Positions 11,301 through 24,034 are shown, counted from the first letter of the stretch. The stretch is DNA of 64,000 nt from Lepus europaeus (GCF_033115175.1 NC_084827.1:183201388-183265387); one strand, 5' to 3'. Notes: generated by a model from the sequence alone, not told the origin. Numbers and translations: made by a program.

Positions 11301-12735
11301 GGCGGGTTAGTGCCCGTGGCGGGGGCGTGCTGCCTTGCTCGGGCCCAGCACTCCCCACTCTGACGCCCACACACCTGTGCAGCCTGCGCCCACATGCCCC
11401 CAGGGGAGTCTAGGGGCGAGGCAGGTCCTCTGTCCACTGGACCGTTCTGTGCTGCCCCTCCCCCACACACCCTGCCCGCAGTCGCCTCTGCCACCAGGAG
11501 GAGCAAGACACTGTGCTTTGGGGGGGGGGGTGCAGTGTGCACGCTGACCACTGGATGTCGCTGTTTTCCTGGAGACCCACACGTGTCCCCTGACCTCCCC
11601 TGTCCAGCCTTGACTCCCCGCACAGGCTTTTCAGCACAATGACCTCTGACCCCGGCCCGCCCTCTCTGGGACCCTGCTGAAGTGCTCATCCACCGTGTGC
11701 CTGCTGGGCAGAGCACTGGGTCTCCCTGGGGGCTCAGACACGAGGCCAGGCCAGGACACCCACCACCAGGTGCTGCTCAAAGCCCCTGACTCGGACCAGC
11801 ACCCTCAGGATTGCAGATTCCCAGGCCCCCGCCATGTACAGCCACAAACTCTGGGGTGGGGGCCAACCATAGCCAGCCGCTCCCACCCTCGCTCTCATCT
11901 GGGACCACTGCCCTCCGGGAACCAGGCCCAGGGGGTTCCAGGCAGCCTGGGACGAAGGCCACGTCAGCCAGCAGAGGCTGCCTGCCTGCCAGGGCACCGC
12001 CATGTCCACCTGCGAGAAAGCCCTCCCCAGGCCATGGACTCCAGGCGTCCCAGGGGCTGCAGGATCGACGAGGAAGCGGCCATCACCGAGTGACGACTGT
12101 CCACAGGGGTAGGCCAGGACGGGAGCTGAAGCCAGGGCGAGCCCCTGCCACAGCACGCCCTCGTGCCTCCCCACAGCGGCCACCCGCAGCCACCCCCATG
12201 GTCCTGCTGGGCGGAGTGGGCCCAGGACACACACTGGACACAAGTCCCCCAGACGGCAGGCTGACCACAGCTCCTGTGTGCCCAGCGATTCCCGTGTTCT
12301 GGCACGTGCCGCGTGCTCCCCTGCCATGTCTCCTGTACCCCCCTCCCCACGGGAGCCAGACAGCAGCGCGTTTGCAGAGCGGCAGAGTGACTTGCTCAGA
12401 AAACACATGTGGGTGGGCCATGGGGCAGCACTGGGGAGCAGAGGGTGGGATCCAGGCGTTGAAACACGAGGAGGCAGGAGCAGGAAACCGCCCCCCAGGA
12501 GTCACCCAGGGGCAGGGGCTCCAGCCCCTCACCCTGAGCCGCTGGGAGCATCCCAGACCTGCCCTGCCCTCCACACAGCCCGGCCGTCCTGACCACGCTC
12601 ACCACGCGGCAGCCTCGGCAGCGTCCACACACAGTTCTCAATCCTGGAGCCAGGGGACACAGGCCAAGGTGTGAGCAGCCAGCTCCTAGCCCCTCCCCCT
12701 GTGTGTGTCCTGACTTCCTCCCTCCCAGCACCCCG
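11301..12735. other. Intergenic DNA, no gene seen
   Basis: GC-rich unique sequence with a G10 run at about 11521-11530. Open frames exist but lack recognisable homology or exon structure. Confidence 0.4.
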
Positions 12736-13745
12736 TCATTGTGGGTGAGGGTCCTCCAGGCCCCGTCAGAGTGGGTGAGGGTCCTCCAGCCCCCGTCCTG
12801 GTGGATGAGGGTCCTCCAGCCCCCGTCCTGGTGGGTGAGGGTCCTCCCAGCCCCCGGTCAGGGTGGGTGAGGGTCCTCCAGCCCCCGTCCTGGTGGGTGA
12901 GGGTCCTCCAGCCCCCGTCCTGGTGGGTGAGGGTCCTCCCAGCCCCCGGTCAGGGTGGGTGAGGGTCCTCCAGGCCCCGTCAGAGTGGGTGAGGGTCCTC
13001 CAGGCCCTGTCAGAGTGGGTGAGGGTCCTCCAGGCCCTGTCAGAGTGGGTGAGGGTCCTCCCAGCCCCCGTTCAGGTGGGTGGGGGTCCTGCAGCCCCCG
13101 TCCTGGTGGGTGAGGGTCCTCCCAGCCCCCGTCCAGGTGGATGAGGGTCCTCCAGCCCCCCATCCTTGTGGGTGAGGGTCCTCCCAGTCCCCGGTCAGAG
13201 TGGGTGAGGGTCCTCCAGGCCCCGTCAGAGTGGGTGAGGGTCCTCCAGCCCCCGTCCTGGTGGGTGAGGGTCCTCCCAGCCCCCGTCCTGGTGGGTGAGG
13301 GTCCTCTCAGCCCCCATCCTGGTGGGTGAGGGTCCTCCCAGCCCCCCGTCCTGGTGGGTGAGGGTCCTCCCAGCCCCATCCTGGTGGGTGAGGGTCCTCC
13401 AGCCCTTTGTCCTGGTGGGTGAGGGTCCTCCCAGCCCCCCATCCTGGTGGGTGAGGGTCCTCCCAGCCCCCGTCCTGGTGGGTGAGGGTCCTCTCAGCCC
13501 CATCCTGGTGGGTGAGGGTCCTCCAGCCCTTTGTCCTGGTGGGTGAGGGTCCTCCAGCCCTTTGTCCGGGTGGGTGAGGGTCCTTCCAGCCCCCCATCCT
13601 GGTGGGTGAGGGTCCTCCCAGCCCCCGTCCAGGTGGGTGAGGGTCCTCTCAGCCCCCATCCTGGTGGGTGAGGGTCCTCCAGCCCTTTGTCCTGGTGGGT
13701 GAGGATCCTCCCAGCCGCTGTCCTGGTTTGTGAGGATCCTCCCCA
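12736..13745 (+). repeat. Minisatellite, unit 30-31 bp, about 33 copies
   Basis: The unit is GTGGGTGAGGGTCCTCCAGC then CCCCGTCCTG, with variants CCCTTTGTCC, CCCCCATCC and GGCCCCGTCAGA. Because 30-31 bp mixes frames, long Pro/His-rich frames arise on the minus strand. Confidence 0.95.
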
Positions 13746-14154
13746 CCCCCCCAGGCCCACCGACCCCTAACTGCTTATTTAAAATGCTACTTCCGGTACA
13801 ACCCCTTTCTGACGTCCTGGGGGCTGGGACTTCCACCCACCCGCTGAGAACGTCACCCAATGCCCACCCAAGCCCCCGCTCTCCCTGCTGTGTTGGGGTA
13901 AACCCCCTTTCCATGCTTCTAAGGGGCTCCTGGCCCCCAGGATGAAGCCCAGAACTTCCCAAGGCCCCCAGCCTCCAGTCACCCTGCAGCCATGGCCTTC
14001 TCTGGCCCTGACTGTGCCCAGCGCCCTCCCACCTGGGGTGTGGCTGCTTCTGGACTTCACCTTCATGCCCTGGGGAGCCCTCTCCCCTGTGGAAAACCTT
14101 CCCTGCCTCCCGCCCACCTAGTACACAGACCATGGCTGCACCCATATGCAGTGT
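13746..14154. other. Unique spacer between two minisatellites
   Basis: About 400 bp of GC-rich single-copy DNA separates the 30-bp and 18-bp arrays. Nothing recognisable lies in it. Confidence 0.5.
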
Positions 14155-15615
14155 CATGGCCGGGTGGGGCTGGGGCAGTGGACGGGGCTGGGGCTGTGGG
14201 TGGGGCTGGGGCAGTGGGCGGGAGGTTGGGACAGTGGATGGGGCTGAGGCAGTGGGTGGGGAGCTGGGCAGTGGATGGGGCTGGGGCAGTGGGTGGGGCT
14301 GGGGCAGTGGGCAGGGAGCTGGGCAGTGGGTGGGGCTGGGGCAGTGGACGGGGCTGGGGCTGTGTGTGGGGCTGGGGCAGTGGGCAGGGAGCTGGGCAGT
14401 GGGTGTGGCTGGGGCTGTGTGTGGGGCTGGGGCAGTGGGCAGGGAGCTGGGCAGTGGACGGGGCTGGGGCAGTGGATGGGGCTGGGGCAGTGGACGGGGC
14501 TGGGGCAGTGGGTGAGGCTGGGGCAGTGGGCAGGGAGCTGGGCAGTGGGTGGGGCTGGGGCAGTGGACGGGGCTGGGGCTGTGTGTGGGGCTGGGGCAGT
14601 GGGCAGGGAGCTGGGCAGTGGGTGGGGCTGGGGCTGTGGGTGGGGCTGGGGCAGTGGACGGGGCTGGGGCTGTGTGTGGGTCTGAGGCAGTGGGTGGGGA
14701 GCTGGGCAGTGGACGGGGCTGGGGCAGTGGGCAGGGAGCTGGGCAGTGGGTGGGGCTGGGGCAGTGGACAGGGCTGGGGCTGTGTGTGGGGCTGGGGCAG
14801 TGGGCAGGGAGCTGGGCAGTGGGTGGGGCTGGGGCTATGGGTGGGGCTGGGGCAGTGGGCAGGGAGCTGGGCAGTGGGTGGGGCTGGGGCAGTGGGCAGG
14901 GAGCTGGGCAGTGGGTGGGGCTGGGGCAGTGGGCAGGGAGCTGGGCAGTGGGCGGGGCTGGGGCAGTGGGCGGGGCTGGGGCAGTGGGTGAGGCTGGAGC
15001 TGTGGTTGGGGGCTGGGGCTGTGGGTGGGGCTGGGGCAGTGGGCGGGAGGTTGGGACAGTGGATGGGGCTGAGGCAGTGGGTGGGGAGCTGGGCAGTGGG
15101 TGGGGCTGGGGCTGTGGATGGGGCTGGGGCTGTGGGTGGGGCTGGGGCTGTGGGTGGGGCTGGGGCAGTGGGTGAGGCTGGAGCTGTGGTTGGGGGCTGA
15201 GGCAGTGGGTGGGGAGCTGGGCAGTGGGTGGGGCTGGGGCTGTGGGTGGAGCTGGAGCTGTGGTTGGGGGCTGGGGCTGTGGGTGGGGCTGGGGCAGTGG
15301 GCGGGGCTGGGGCAGTGGGTGGGGCTGGGGCAGTGGGCGGGGCTGGGGCAGTGGGCGGGGCTGGGGCAGTGGGTGGGGCTGGGGCAGTGGGTGGGGCTGG
15401 GCAGTGGGTGTGGCTGGGGCAGTGGGTGGAGTTGGAGCTGTGGTTGGGGGCTGGGGCTGTGGGTGGGGCTGGGCAGTGGGTGGGGCTGGGGCTGTGGATG
15501 GGGCTGGGGCTGTGGGTGGGGCTGGGGCTGTGGGTGGGGCTGGGGCAGTGGGCGGGGCTGGGGCAGTGGGTGGGGCTGGGGCAGTGGGCGGGGCTGGGGC
15601 AGTGGGCAGGGAGCT
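14155..15615 (+). repeat. G-rich minisatellite, unit about 18-19 bp, around 80 copies
   Basis: The unit is GGGGCTGGGGCAGTGGGT, with variants GGGCTGTGGGT, GGGAGCTGGGCAGT and GGTTGGGGGCTG. It has four G-tracts per unit or unit pair, so nearly every window can form a G-quadruplex. Higher-order blocks recur: the group with GGGAGGTTGGGACAGTGGAT at 14215 recurs near 15045. Confidence 0.95.
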
Positions 15616-15837
15616 TCCTGGCCACATGGCTCATGATCAGATGTTCTCCCATGATTGACACAAGATGGCCTAGACATGGTGACTAAGCAGCAGGAAGCCA
15701 GGACGCCAGACTGCAGAACTCCCAGGAGGGGAGGGAGCAGGAGGAAGTGGCCGCAGGGAGGAAGCCAGCGGCCAGGACCTGACCGAGCACCTGCAGTGCT
15801 GGGGGACACAGGAAGCCAGTCCACCGTCGGGGCCAGA

Positions 15838-16035
15838 GTCATGGTGCAGGGGGTTAAGCGGCCGCTTGTGGCACCCGCATCCCAATTCAGAGCTGGTTCG
15901 AGTCCCGGCCGCTCCACTCTGACCCAGCCCCCTGTAAATGTGCCTGGGGAAGCAGAAGATGGGGCGAGTGCTCAGGCCCCTGCCATCCACGTGGGAGACC
16001 AGGGTGGGGCCTGGGAACGTTCTGGCCCGGCTGGG
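15838..16035 (+). mobile_element. Old C-repeat SINE, 3' truncated
   Basis: Contains GGTTCGAGTCCCGGCCGCTC and the AGCAGAAGATGGGGCGAGTG core, with many substitutions and no CT tract or A-rich tail. Confidence 0.7.
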
Positions 16036-16184
16036 ATGGGCTGAGCCACGGCAGGTGCGGAGCGGACGTGAGGACAGGAAGGCGGCCTCGCCTGAACAGA
16101 GGCATTCAGCCGTTTCAAGTGCTTGTTTATCCACATTATTGACAGTGTGCATGAAAAGCTTGTAGTGTGAGAACTACAGGTTAT

Positions 16185-16553
16185 GGGGCTGGTGCTGTGG
16201 CGCAGCGGGCAAAGCTGCCACCTGCAGTGCCGGCATCCCATATGGGCGCAGGTTCGAGTCCCGGCTGCTCCACTTCCAATCCAGCTCTCTGCTATGGCCT
16301 GGGAGAGCACTGGAAGATGGCCCAAGTCCTTGGGCCCCTGCACCCACGTGGGAGGCCTGGAAGGAGCTCCTGGCTCCTGGCTTCAGATCGGCGTAGCTCC
16401 GGCCGTTGTGGCCAACTGGGGAGTGAACCAGCAGATGGAAGACCTCTCTCTCTCTCTCTGTCTCTCTCTTTCTCTCTCTTCTGCCTCTCCTTTTCTCTAA
16501 CTCTGACTTTCAAATAAATAAATCCATCTTAAAAAAAAAAAAAAAGAAAGAAA
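16185..16553 (+). mobile_element. C-repeat SINE, full length and young
   Basis: Near-consensus from GGGGCTGGTGCTGTGGCGCA to the AAATAAATAAATCCATC tail and poly-A. Target duplications GAACTACAGG lie at 16171-16180 and 16554-16563. Its low divergence marks a recent insertion. Confidence 0.95.
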
Positions 16554-16563
16554 GAACTACAGG

Positions 16564-19084
16564 CTTGGCTCTGGGGCCACATCCTGCTGGCGCTGCTGCG
16601 ACAGCCACACAGTCAGCGAAGGCCACCGGGGCCTCATGGCGCTGTGCGGGTGGACGGCGTCTGCTGAGCCGCCTGGAACCTTTGTGTCCCGGCACCCAGG
16701 GCAAAGCGCCCTCCAGAGAGGTTCCGTGGGCAGACCCAGGCCACACAGCGCGGAGAGGCAGGTGGGCTCCTGCTGCCCACTCCCGGTGTCAGGTCAAGGG
16801 CGGTGACGCCCTCGGGCTGTGAGTGGCTGTGGAAGAAACAGCCTCGAGGGCCCGGCAGGCAGCGGCCACCACGAGGCTCAGGACCAGGCGGACCAGGTGG
16901 GGAACAGTGGGCGGGAAACGGCAGAAATTCCTGCGCATACGCCCGGCCTGGAGGCGCCTTGGCGGCGGCCGCGTTGTCACAGTGTCCCCAGAGTCGGTCC
17001 CGGTGCAGCTTCTCGCCCGGTGCAGCTTCTCGCCCGGTGCTCGCGTGCCTGTGTCCACATCCGATGCCCCTTTCCCTACAGGGGTGCTCGTCGCTGGGTG
17101 TGGTGACCCCCGGCCCGGCCCCACGCGGATGGAAACTCCCTCGGGACACGGAGTGGGCGCTCCCTGACTCCAGGGAGAGGGCCCTGGGGCTGCGGGGTGG
17201 GCAGTGCCTCAGGGGGCTCAGGCCCAGGCCTAGAGGAAGGATCCGGGCTGCGAGACCAGAGACGGCCGCTGCGACCCTGGCCTGGGCAGGCGGCCCCTTG
17301 GGCTCCCCCTGCCCCCCGTGCTGCCCGGGACTCGGAGCAGGGCTGGGTCACAGGGCACTCGGCTAGCGAGGAGGCCTGGTTGGTCTGTCCCGTCCAGCTG
17401 CACCGCCTGCTGACCCCAGGCGCTCCTGTGTTGGGGTACAAGGGCTTGACCCTGAGGCGCCGTGAGGGAGCGGAGGCCCCAGCCGATTGCCCGGTTCTGA
17501 GGAAGGCCCCAGAGGATGGACGCGGCCACCGCAGAGTGACCTGTGCCTCCACCAGGAAGCAGCTGCTCCGAGCAGGTGTCCAGTGTGCGTCAAGACAGAA
17601 GGGCGCCTGTTGGGATTCGTGCACAGCCGCTGCTCGAGGCCACCAGGTCTGGGCTGGGGGATGCGAAGGCGGGCTCCCTGCCGCGCCAGAAGCAGTGTTT
17701 CCAGGTGTCGGTAGAAAACACCCAGAAACGTGGGGCCCTGACAGCGACTGGGGCCTCTCCCGGGTCTGTCCAGCTAAGCCGGTACGCGCTGCCGCGGGCC
17801 CCGGGGTTCCGCCCAGCCACGGAGCCCTGACCGCTTGACAGGCACTGTGCAGGGACCAGCGCACACCTAGCGCCTACCGCCCAGGGGCCTCACACGGGGA
17901 CAGAGCCAGAGTCCAACAGCAGGGGTGGCCGTGGCCGTGGCCATGGCTGACGCTCCCTACAGACGTGCTGCTGTGGTCAGCGAGCCATCCCTGTGCCCAG
18001 CGTCACCCGGGCTCGCCACTCACTGCCCCCTGCACGGGCCAGCTCACAGGCTGGGGAGGGGTGGCCGCCACTGCATCTGCCCGCCGTGGTCAGTGCTGTG
18101 CTGTGAGGAGCATGTGGGGCGGTGTCCCGCGGGCCCTGACAGCTGTCCCCTGTCAGAACTTCGCTGCTCCTCCCCGGCAAGTGGCCCGGGCACTGTCCTG
18201 CCTTGGCCCGGCCTGGCTCTTGGCCTCTCTGCCACACCGGACTTTGCACGTACAGGTGTGTCAAACACTCAGGACCTTGTGTCCTGGGCACTGAGAGGAG
18301 GGCGTGTCCAGCTCAGCAGGGGAGGGGCACCCGGCCACGCTGTGTCCCCTGGACTGCTCTGTGGGACAGGCTCCCCACAGCCTCCCTGGCAGAGGCCCAG
18401 TCCTGCCACAGCACCCCCGTAGCAGAGCTGCCAGGGGGCTCCCGCCCAGCGCCGGGGGCTGTGGGCTTTAGGCCTGGGGCTTTGCTGGGAGGCCATGCCC
18501 TGGTGGGCAGTGCCCCAGCTGATTCCAAACGGCCTCCGGGGGCTGCCCGCAGGAGCAGCAAGGAGACGGCACCCCTGACCACAGGCCAGACCAGCTGTCA
18601 TCACAGCCTTGCAGCAGGTGTGAGAGCCGGAGCCGGACGGAGAGGCCCAGTCCTGGCAGGGCAGGTGCCCCAGCTGTGCGGGGGCGGGGGGATTAGTGAT
18701 CTGCTCTCGCACCCCGACCCGACCCCACAGCTGCTGGCCCAGGGCCCCGGGTTCCATGAGCTGCCCGTGGCCTTGGCTTGGAGGCCCGGACTGCCCAGCC
18801 CACCTGACCAGGTGGCTGTCTCTCCCGGCAACCCAGGTCGCCACCTGCCCTGCTGTTTGCTTCCGTCAGCAGCCAGGGAGCTCCCAATCAGCTGTCGGCC
18901 TGAGGAGACGCCTCCCGCAGTGCGAGCCCAGGAGCCAGCGCACCCTTCTGCCGGGGACAGAGCACAAGCCTGTCCCCACCCCCACCCAGCGAGGGGGCCC
19001 AGGCTCTGTGCCTCCCGTGTGATGTGAATGTGGGCGACAGAGCCACATGTAGGGGGTCCTGCCCGGGGAGGGGTGGGCAGCACA
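16564..19084. other. Intergenic DNA, no gene seen
   Basis: GC-rich unique sequence. A small tandem copy of GGTGCAGCTTCTCGCCC occurs at 17003-17038. Several open frames longer than 150 codons look compositional. Confidence 0.45.
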
Positions 19085-21315
19085 CACACAGTGTGACCTG
19101 TGCCTGTGACCTGTGTGACACGTGTGTATGGCCTGTGTGGCCTGTGTGTGGCCCAGGTGACACGTGTGTGGCTTTGTGACACATGTGCATGTGGCCTTGT
19201 GATGTGTGTGGCCCAGGTGACACGTGTATGGCCCATGTGACACATGTGTATGGCCTGTGTGGCCTGTGTGTGACCAAGGTGACACGTGTGTGGCCCAGGT
19301 GACACATGTGCATGTGGTCCATGTGAAATGCGTGTGGCCCAGGTGACACGTGTATGGCCCAGGTGACACATGTACGTGTGGTCCATGTGAAATGTGTGTG
19401 GCCCAGGTGACACGTGTGTGGCCCAGGTGACACGTGTGTGGCCCAGGTGACACATGTGCATGTGGTCCATGTGAAATGCGTGTGGCCCAGGTGACACATG
19501 TGTGGCCCAGGTGACACATGTGCATGTGGTCCATGTGAAATGCATGTGGCCCAGGTGACACATGTGCATGTGGTCCATGTGAAATGTGTGTGGCCCAGGT
19601 GACACGTGTGTGGCTTTGTGACACATGTGCATGTGGTCCATGTGAAATGCATGTGGCCCAGGTGACACATGTGCATGTGGCCTTGTGAAATGCGTGTGTC
19701 CCAGGTGACACGTGTATGGCCCATGTGACACATGTGTATGGCCTGTGTGGCCTGTGTGTGACCAAGGTGACACGTGTGTGGCCCAGGTGACACATGTGCA
19801 TGTGGTCCATGTGAAATGCGTGTGGCCCAGGTGACACGTGTATGGCCCAGGTGACACATGTACGTGTGGTCCATGTGAAATGCGTGTGGCCCAGGTGACA
19901 CATGTGCATGTGGTCCATGTGAAATGCGTGTGGCCCAGGTGACACGTGTGTGGCCCAGGTGACACGTGTGTGGCCCAGGTGACACATGTGCATGTGGTCC
20001 ATGTGAAATGCGTGTGGCCCAGGTGACACATGTGTGGCCCAGGTAACACATGTGCATGTGGTCCATGTGAAATGCGTGTGGTCCAGGTGACACATGTGCG
20101 TGTGGTCCATGTGAAATGCGTGTGGCCCAGGTGACACATGTGTGGCCCAGGTGACACATGTGCATGTGGTCCATGTGAAATGCGTGTGGCCCAGGTGACA
20201 CATGTGCATGTGGTCCATGTGAAATGCGTGTGGCCCAGGTGACACATGTGTGGCCCAGGTGACACATGTGCATGTGGTCCATGTGAAATGCGTGTGGCCC
20301 AGGTGACACATGTGCGTGTGGTCCATGTGAAATGCGTGTGGCCCAGGTGACACGTGTGTGGCCCAGGTGACACGTGTGTGGCCCAGGTGACACATGTGCA
20401 TGTGGTCCATGTGAAATGCGTGTGGCCCAGGTGACACATGTGTGGCCCAGGTGACACATGTGCATGTGGTCCATGTGAAATGCGTGTGGTCCAGGTGACA
20501 CGTGTGTGGCCCAGGTGACACATGTGCATGTGGTCCATGTGAAATGCATGTGGCCCAGGTGACACATGTGCATGTGGCCTTGTGAAATGCGTGTGGCCCA
20601 GGTGACACGTGTATGGCCCATGTGACACATGTGCATGTGGTCCATGTGAAATGTGTGTGGTCCAGGTGACACGTGTGTGGCCCAGGTGACACATGTGCAT
20701 GTGGTCCATGTGAAATGTGTGTGGCCCAGGTGACACGTGTGTGGCCCAGGTGACACATGTGCATGTGGTCCATGTGAAATGTGTGTGGCCCCGGTGACAC
20801 ATGTGCGTGTGGTCCATGTGAAATGTGTGTGGCCCAGGTGACACATGTGCATGTGGTCCATGTGAAATGTGTGTGGCCCAGGTGACACGTGTGTGGCCCA
20901 GGTGACACATGTGCATGTGGCCTTGTGAAATGCGTGTGGCCCAGGTGACACGTATGTGGCCCAGGTGACACATGTGCGTGTGGTCCATGTGAAATGCGTG
21001 TGGCCCAGGTGACACGTGTGTGGCCCAGGTGACACATGTGCGTGTGGTCCATGTGAAATGCGTGTGGCCCAGGTGACACGTGTGTGGCCCAGGTGACACA
21101 TGTGCATGTGGTCCATGTGAAATGTGTGTGGCCCAGGTGACACGTGTGTGGCCCAGGTGACACATGTGCATGTGGCGTTGTGAAATGCGTGTGGCCCAGG
21201 TGACACGTGTGTGGCCCAGGTGACACATGTGCATGTGGTCCATGTGAAATGCGTGTGGCCCGGGTGACACATGTGCATGTGGCCTTGTGAGATGCGTGTG
21301 GCCCAGGTGACACGT
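19085..21315 (+). repeat. Large minisatellite, composite 20/22-bp and 42-64-bp units
   Basis: Two short modules alternate: GTGTGGCCCAGGTGACAC, and GTGGTCCATGTGAAATGC, joined by ATGTGCAT or GTGT. About 2.2 kb in all. Many junctions create CACGTG (in GACACGTGTG). The 995-, 880- and 851-codon open frames on the minus strand are the same repeat read three ways. Confidence 0.96.
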
Positions 21316-21824
21316 GTACACATGGCCCGGGGAGGTGCCCCTGGCTGGGGGAAGGAGCACCGAAGCCTGGGCTCCTGCAGTGAGGGGACGGCACATGTAA
21401 AGGCCCCAGGGGCTGTGCCTGGAGGGTGTGCACAGATGGACACGGTCCAGGGAAGCCCTGGGATTCAGGCCTGAAGGCAGGGCAGGACTGGGCCCCAGGG
21501 GTGCGCACTGGAGTCTACAGGAGGAGGAGCTGGGGCTGTGAGCCACAGGCAGGGAGCCAGGGCCATGTGTTCTGGGGGGGACCGTCATCCGGCCTAACAG
21601 CGGCTCAGGCGGGGGAGGGGCTCACTTGCAGGCCACAGCGGTCAGTACTGGCTTGGGCCAGGTGATGCTATCACTGACCCCAAAGACCCATGGGGCTGCC
21701 CAGATGCCACCAGAGCTGAGACCCCAGACCCCACAACAGAGCAGGACCTGAGACCACCAGCTCTGTTCTGAACATGGGCCTCACGGCTGCAAACCTCCAG
21801 CCTTGGAGCCTGGGGTCCTCAGCT
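21316..21824. other. Intergenic spacer, no gene seen
   Basis: About 500 bp of unique GC-rich sequence between two arrays, with nothing recognisable. Confidence 0.5.
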
Positions 21825-22270
21825 CCCCGCACCCCCGGCCGCAGACCCCAGTTCCCCTGGAGCCTCAGCCCCACCCCCAACAGTCCCCAGCTCCCCAGGA
21901 GCCCTTCCCCCCAGACCCCAGTTCCCCTGGAGCCTTAGCCCCCCCCAGACCCCAGTTCCCCAGGAGCCCCCCCGCAGACCTCAGTTCCCCGGGAGCCTCG
22001 GCCCCCCCCCCTGCAGACCCCAGTTCCCAGGAGCCTCAGCCCCTCCCCCCCTGCAGACCCCAGTTCCCCTGGAGCCTTAGCCCCCACCAGACCCCAGTTC
22101 CCCAGGAGCCCTTCCCCCCAGACCCCAGTTCCCCTGGAGCCTCAGCCCCTCCCCCCGCAGACCCCAGCTCCCCAGGAGCCTCAGCCCCTCCCTCCCCCCC
22201 CCCCCCGCAGACCCCAGTTCCCCAGGAGCCTCAGCCCCGCCCCCGCAGACCCCAGTTCCCAGGAGCCCCC
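21825..22270 (+). repeat. C-rich minisatellite, unit about 33-38 bp
   Basis: Units of CAGACCCCAGTTCCCCTGGA followed by GCCTCAGCCCCTCCCCC, about 12 copies with variable C-runs (C10 near 22195-22205). The opposite strand is G-rich. Confidence 0.92.
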
Positions 22271-22904
22271 GCGGGTTCCCTCTGCTTCCCTCCTCTCCAT
22301 GGGCTCCTCTCAGGACCCCAGAGCTGCCTCCCCAAGTCCCTGCTGCCCTGCAGGTGCCACGCTAGGGACAGTGGCACACAAGAGCGCTTGGCAAGGAGCA
22401 GGGGAGGGGAGGGCAGCAGAAGGAGGACGGAGAGGAGCCAGTGCCGCCGCCGCCCCGGGCCGCTCCTGTGCTGCCGGACCACAGCTCGTCCACCTTTCCT
22501 GGGCCCGACCAGCGACAGAAAGCTCTAGGCGCCCAGGGGAAGGGCAGCTCTGGGTGGGCGGTGGTGAGGCACAGGCCTGGCCGGCTCTGCCCATCTCCTC
22601 ATCTGCAGCCCGGGGGACCCACACCCCCCCAGGAATGTCAAGGGTGCCAGCCCCAGCTGTGAGTGGGGAGCAAGTCCCAGGGGAAAGCTGGGTGCCTCCC
22701 TGGGGGCAGTGGCTCTGGGTCAGAGCACACAGTGCTGCGTGACAGAGCACACGCCTGTCCCCACCCCCGGCTCTGTGCCTCCCGTGTGACCATGAATGCG
22801 GGGCACAGAGCCACACACAGGGGGTCCTGCCCAGGAAAGGACATTTGCCCCGTGTCCCTCTCTGCCTCCCCTTCAAAGGGCGTCAGATCTGCCACGGGGG
22901 ACAG

Positions 22905-23195
22905 GGCACCAGGCGCAGCAGTGTCGCCGTGTCCCTCACTGGAGCACCTGGGCTCAAGGCCCAGCTCCCGCTGAGGCACACCTGGGAGGCGGCAGTGGCG
23001 GCCCAAGTGCATGGGGCCCTGCACCCACATGAGAGACCCAGAAGCTCCCAGCTCCTGGCTGCAGCCTGGCCCAGCCCTGGCCATTGTGGCCATTTGAGGA
23101 GTGGACCAGTGGATGGAGGCGCTCGCTTGCTCTCTCTCTCTCTCTCACTGCCTTTCAATAGGTAAAACAAGTCTTCTTCTAAAAAAGAGAGAGAT
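22905..23195 (+). mobile_element. Old C-repeat SINE
   Basis: Recognisable by CGGCCCAAGTGCATGGGGCC, GTGGCCATTTGAGGAGTGGA and a CT run ending CACTGCCTTTCAATAGG. The head is poorly conserved. Confidence 0.75.
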
Positions 23196-23484
23196 CTTTG
23201 CTTCCCTGCACGTGCGAGGTTCTGAGGGCTTGCCGGGCTGGGAGCAGACAGCTCTGCGGGGACCTGGAACGGAGGGCGGGGCTCGGCCTGGCCCGGCTCC
23301 TCCTCCTCCAGGGAGTCTTGGGGTGCATTCGTTACAGCCCATCACCCAGCCTGCAGAGGGGGCGCTTCAGTGGTCACATGGGGACCCATCCTCAGCACCC
23401 ACCCTCTGCGCAGAGTACACAGGAAACATTGTTCAAAAGGTCGCGGGAGCAGGTCCCGGGTGAGTGGATGTCGGGCACGCGTGA

Positions 23485-23985
23485 GTGTGGGTGTGTGTGA
23501 GCACACTGGAGTGTGTGTGTGAGAGTGAGTGTGGGTGTGTGAGTGAGCACTGGGTGTGTGACAGTGTGAGTGTGCGCAGAGTGTGAGTGTGAGCACTGAG
23601 TGTGTGTGAGAGTGAGTGTGTAACAGTGGGAGTGTGTGAGGTGTGTGAGTGGTACATGAGTGAGCACTGAGTGTGTGATTGAGGTGAGCACGGAGTACAA
23701 GTGTGCACATGTTGAGTTGGCAGGAGTGAGTGTGAGTGGTATGTGTGCGAGCACTGTGAGTGTGTGACAGTGTGTGAGTGTGTGACAGTGTGAGTGAGCA
23801 CTGAGGTTGTGACTGTGAGTGTGAGTGGATCAGAGTGTATGAGCGGTGAGTGTAAACACTGAGTGTGAGTGTATGAGTGTGTGAGTGGTATGTGTGTGAG
23901 CACTGTGAGTGTGTGACAGTGTGAGTGAGCACTGAGGGTGTGAGTGTGAGTGGATCAGAGTGTATGAGAGTGTGGGAGTGAGCGG
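23485..23985 (+). repeat. GTGTGAGTG-rich low-complexity array
   Basis: Loose periodic GTGTGAGTGAGCACTGAGTG modules, with two longer near-duplicates: GAGTGGATCAGAGTGTATGA occurs near 23823 and 23947. Confidence 0.9.
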
Positions 23986-24034
23986 CCATCTCCCACACAC
24001 CATGCACATGTGTCTGCTAAATCGAACCTTGCCG

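Noticed and set aside
13225-15627. 800-codon Pro-rich open frame on the minus strand
   Set aside because: It spans two unrelated minisatellites and the spacer. Stops are absent because the repeats are C-rich, not because a protein is conserved.
16185-16300. tRNA gene suggested by A- and B-box-like sequence
   Set aside because: The boxes belong to a C-repeat SINE with a poly-A tail and target duplications; no cloverleaf was supported.
18601-21588. 995-codon open frame on the minus strand (His/Cys/Thr-rich), with 880- and 851-codon companions
   Set aside because: All three frames are the same minisatellite read in different phases. No unique domain, no splice context and no coding-type substitution pattern.
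1-24000. Search for KIF1A motor-domain coding exons, expected upstream in this synteny
   Set aside because: No kinesin motif (P-loop GQTGSGK-type, switch motifs) was seen on the minus strand. Only the CpG island could belong to its noncoding first exon.
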